A stretch of 44,916 nt of DNA from Chara braunii. Lineage: Eukaryota > Streptophyta > Charophyceae > Charales > Characeae. Below, piece by piece: positions 42,110-44,916 of the stretch (position 1 is the stretch's first letter; each line of letters begins with the position of its first letter). Under the pieces are notes generated by a model. That model was not told the DNA's origin. It ran no database searches and saw only the letters and a list, made by a program, of their open reading frames with translations. The stretch spans positions 161,791-206,706 of the forward strand of contig BFEA01000533.1 in NCBI GenBank assembly GCA_003427395.1, in the 5' to 3' direction. Position numbers and translations under genes: made by a program.

Positions 42110-42900
42110 GCTGCGGGAGAGGAGAACGAGGAGGAGGAGATGGAGAACGTGGACGACGAGGACTAGACAGTGGCGATGCAGGAGGAGTGGGAGGAGGAAG
42201 ATGACGGCCAAGAGAAGGCTCTTGAGGACACGGAGGAGCAGAGATGGAGGCAGAGGCAATGGGTGGAGCGCTGGGGATGGCGAGAGCGACACGAGGAAGA
42301 AGAACAAGAGCAGGAGGAGGAAGAAGAAGAGCAGGAGGAGGACGAGGAAGAAGAAGAAGAAGAGAAGGATGAAGGGGACAACGAGATAGAAGAGGTGGAA
42401 GAGGAAGAGGAGGAAGAAGAACTAAGTAGGCGGTGAAGGAAGAAGAAGATAAAGATGAGGAGGAGAAGAGGGGGAGGAGGAAGAAGACAAGGAAGAGGAG
42501 TAGAAGAGGAGGAGGAGGGCGAGGAGGAAGAAGAAGTGGATGACGAGGAGGAAGAAGACGGAAAGAGGACTTGGACGAAGAAGAAGAAGAGGAGGAGGAG
42601 GAGGTAGAGGAGGACGACGACAGGGAATACGAGGAGTAGAAGAAAAGGACGAGGAGCTGAAGGCGGAGAACGAGAAGGAGGAGGACACAAAACAAAAGAA
42701 GAGCAGGAGGAAGAAGAGGAGGATGAAGAAGAAGAGGAGGAAGAAGAGGAGGATGAAGAAGAAGAGGAGGAAGAAGAGAAGGATGAAGAAGAAGAGGAGG
42801 AGGAAGAAGCGATGGAGAGGAAGGAGCAGGTAGAAGAAAGGAGGAGGAAGAGGAGGAGGAGGAGGGAGAGGGTAAGGAGGACGAGGGAGGGGGGGGTGAT
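42110..42900. repeat. Polypurine tract of about 800 bp
   Basis: Plus strand almost wholly G and A (GAGGAGGAAGAAGAAG). Includes a local 27-bp-type repeat of GAGGATGAAGAAGAAGAGGAGG (about 42717-42800). Open frames here, coding Glu/Lys/Arg on one strand and Ser/Leu/Pro on the other, come from the repeat and are not genes. It may form triplex DNA. Confidence 0.9.
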
Positions 42901-42920
42901 GGAGGAAGATGGAGGACAGG

Positions 42921-43379
42921 AGTCACGTACCTGGCGGTGGTCACGATGGCGGCGTGTGGTTGTGGCTGCTGCCGTTGGCATGGACGTTCGGCAATGTCCA
43001 ACTACTGAATGTCCTCACCGAAATGGCACGTAAGGTGTGGGCCCTCCGGCTGCAAGTTTCGAAATTCAAAAAGGCCCAATCCGGGCCATTGATCTTCAAG
43101 CTCCGACGGCTCAGATTGGGGCTTTTTTTCCCCAAGTTTTTGAGGCCCTACCGACCTTAAGAAAATTGGTTCCTGAGCCAGGTAACACCACAAGCCCCGA
43201 AACTGCGGAAAATTAGGGCCCCCCAATTTTTTACCAGGGGCGGACGAATCGTCCTGGGTGGACGTTTCCTGGAGTTGTTTGACCAGATGACTCGGACAAC
43301 CCGGGGGGGTCCTGGACGTCCGTCCAGGTAAGCTAACTTTAAATGTACCAACCAGGGCTAAGCCACTGTAAGGTTATGG
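42921..43379. other. Unassigned sequence
   Basis: No gene or recognised repeat. Contains several short palindromes (GGGCCCTCC, CCTGGACGTCCGTCCAGG). Confidence 0.45.
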
Positions 43380-43650
43380 GTCCACACCTACCTAACTCTC
43401 CTCTGTGCAGGGGACCAGCACCCACTTCGAACACCTTGCGTATGCTGGAAAGGCAGGCAACTTCCCCAACCAGCCAGGAGGGAGAAGCCGACTTTCGCAG
43501 CCGGTGACCACACGGGGTTGTGGGGAATCGAATGATTCGGAATGAATGCCACACAGGGTTATCGGGAATCGAATGAATGATGTGAGGAATTGAACCCACG
43601 ACCTCCTGTGTACCACTTACGTGCTCAACCAATTGAGCTACACTGCTTGG
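43380..43650 (-). repeat. SINE-like element with tRNA-like head, family 2
   Basis: On the minus strand the head at 43583-43648 has A box TGTAGCTCAATTGGTTGAGCA (stem GCTC/GAGC) and B box GTGGGTTCAATTCC. No anticodon arm can be formed, so it is not a tRNA gene. The body would run to lower coordinates; its end is not defined. It includes a repeated ATTCGATTCCC word. Confidence 0.6.
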
Positions 43651-43653
43651 CCC

Positions 43654-43816
43654 GCCCAATTTAAGCTATAAATCTATTGAACTAGCATGAATTTTGCCTC
43701 AGTCATTGTTCAGAGTTATGAGGCCAATCTGTTGGGCAATGGGTGATTATACAAGAGCAATCAGGCCCAACTTAAGCTATAATTCTATTGAAGTAGCATG
43801 AATTTTGCCTCAGTTT
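43654..43816. repeat. 52-bp direct repeat spaced 111 bp
   Basis: GCCCAA-TTAAGCTATAA-TCTATTGAA-TAGCATGAATTTTGCCTCAGT occurs at 43654-43705 and 43765-43816, with only a few differences. Confidence 0.85.
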
Positions 43817-44273
43817 TCGAAGCTCAGTCATAAACCTCGCTACATTGAACCGCGTCCGGCAGCTACGAACTCAGTTGGCAGGCGAGAAAATGAATCGCGA
43901 AGTTCTGTACCTGGGTACTCATTCAGCATGTGTGAATGTCTGACCTTGTCCCTACATTATTAAAATCGCTAACGTGACAAATCTGAAATCTGGGCCGTCG
44001 TCGGTCCTGCCGGCCCATGGCCCAGATCGACCGAACCATGTAACAAATCTGCCATCTGGGCCGTAGGGTCCTACCAGACCGACGGCCTGGATAGATGCGG
44101 TCTTAAGATCTTAGGACAGCGCCGAGATCCACGCCGTCGGTCCGGACCGATGGCTCAGATAGACGCTCCGTGGAGTGCCGTGGGGTACTACTGGGAGTCA
44201 AGTGGCGTGGGCTCAGATAAACACGCCGCAAAGTGCCGTGCAACTACTTTTTGGTGGCGGCACGCACGTTTTT
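43817..44273. other. Unassigned sequence with GGTCCGGACC-type palindromes
   Basis: Words such as TCTGGGCCGT, CCGACGGCC and GTCGGTCCGGACCGATGG recur in both orientations (43980-44150). No gene. Confidence 0.5.
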
Positions 44274-44455
44274 GTGGCGGCACGGGCAATTTCCACGGCG
44301 TGGGAAAGATCGACCCCTACGCTACTCTCGACCCCTACGCTACTCTACACTCGACTTCGACTTTGTGGCGGCACGGGCAAATCCCACGGCGTGGGAAAGA
44401 TCGACCCGTACACTACTCTTCGACCCCTACGTTACTCTACACTCGACTTCGACCT
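44274..44455. repeat. 91-bp tandem repeat, two units
   Basis: Units at 44274-44364 and 44365-44455 share GTGGCGGCACGGGCAA, GGCGTGGGAAAGATCGACCC and CTCTACACTCGACTTCGAC. Partial units flank them (44253-44269, 44480-44515). Confidence 0.8.
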
Positions 44456-44602
44456 TACTACTTCACTCTGGACTGCTGCGCTCGACTTCGACTTTACTGC
44501 TCGACCCTACACTACCACGCTCGGCTGGCACTTCACATGTGTCTGGCACACACACACACGAGACATGGTGAACCCTTATCCATCAGCCAAATTCATCCCG
44601 GG

Positions 44603-44659
44603 CAGATTGTCGGGGTTCAACCTCCTGATGAGACGGTGGAAGTCCGACGAAACAGTCTG
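44603..44659 (+). ncRNA. Type III hammerhead ribozyme motif, copy 2
   Basis: Stem III: 44603-44610 pairs with 44652-44659 (eight pairs, one G-U). Cleavage base C at 44611, in the canonical GUC triplet. Stem I: GGGG (44612-44615) with CCTC (44621-44624), one G-U, around TTCAA. Core CTGATGA 44625-44631. Stem II: GACGG (44632-44636) with CCGAC (44644-44648), with an A-A mismatch at the second pair. Core GAAA 44649-44652. The fold is the same as copy 1, with a better cleavage triplet and a slightly worse stem II. Predicted cut is after 44611. Flanks are unlike copy 1. Confidence 0.87.
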
Positions 44660-44705
44660 GCTTAATTGTGTTTTTTTTATGGAGTTGTGTATAGCGAACA
44701 TAACG

Positions 44706-44727
44706 ACACACACACATACACAAACAC

Positions 44728-44775
<48 letters not shown>
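44706..44775. repeat. CA and GA microsatellites
   Basis: Imperfect CA run (44706-44730) then GA run (44731-44775); another short GA stretch at 44841-44864. Confidence 0.92.
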
Positions 44776-44778
<3 letters not shown>

Positions 44779-44882
44779 GACACGTCTTGCAGCACCAACT
44801 ACCAGGTTTGATCGATCAATCGGGCCATGAGAAGGGGGGTAGAGAGAGCGAGAGAGAGAGAGAGTGATCGACTGCACACACT

Positions 44883-44884
<2 letters not shown>

Positions 44885-44916
<32 letters not shown>
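44885..44916. repeat. CA microsatellite at window end
   Basis: CA run reaching the last base; its far end is outside the window. Confidence 0.95.

Noticed and set aside
41958-43001. Ser/Leu/Pro-rich open frames up to 347 codons on the minus strand and Glu/Arg/Lys-rich ones on the plus strand
   Set aside because: Products of the polypurine tract; no conserved residues.
43583-43648. Functional tRNA gene
   Set aside because: A and B boxes are good but no anticodon stem or acceptor stem can be formed; a SINE head fits better.
1-44916. CRISPR arrays, bacterial promoters or operons
   Set aside because: Spliced eukaryotic gene and plant-type retroelements throughout; the direct repeats found are few, adjacent and not spacer-separated arrays.

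Overview
This window is eukaryotic nuclear DNA, most likely from a streptophyte (plant lineage). My best guess is a large-genome charophyte alga such as Chara, but the sequence alone does not prove it. It is dominated by one very large, partial plus-strand gene. Ten exons between 1700 and 41133 join in a consistent frame into about 2200 codons of the largest, B-block-binding subunit of transcription factor IIIC (GTF3C1/Tfc3 type, plant form). Both ends of the gene lie outside the window. The exons total about 6.6 kb spread over 39.4 kb; everything else is intron or flank.

Layout: 1-1699 is repeat-rich upstream sequence. Exons 1-5 (1700-2057, 6189-6260, 6818-6880, 7705-7899, 10429-12054) carry the N-terminal winged-helix part and a long, low-complexity, lineage-specific stretch with an RGG-like patch. 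Intron 5 (12055-26363, 14.3 kb) holds an antisense, decayed Ty3/gypsy retrotransposon (about 12331-21979, two LTRs, gag, protease, RT, RNase H, integrase, chromodomain-like tail) and a fragment of a second one (integrase near 24.3-24.7 kb). Exons 6-10 (26364-27350, 32297-32836, 33775-35355, 39659-40694, 40991-41133) carry the middle of the protein, including a Myb/homeodomain-like segment. Intron 6 holds a third gypsy remnant and an LTR fragment. Intron 8 holds a hAT-type miniature element with perfect 10-bp terminal inverted repeats and a perfect 8-bp target duplication. The tail (41134-44916) is simple repeats, a SINE-like sequence and tandem repeats; I found no further exon there.

The most interesting signals are two complete type III hammerhead ribozyme motifs on the plus strand, at 36132-36191 (inside intron 8, sense to the gene) and 44603-44659. 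They share the catalytic core and fold but not their flanks, and several helix positions differ in ways that keep or change pairing (one even gains a pair). They could belong to retrozyme-like elements, and the first could cut the TFIIIC pre-mRNA.

Two assembly artefacts must be known before using this window: the 38-bp Nextera mate-pair junction adapter sits at 9114-9151 and at 20663-20700, the second flanked by an exact 155-bp duplication. Order and spacing around these points are unreliable. No bacterial-type operon, CRISPR array, rRNA or intact tRNA gene was seen.
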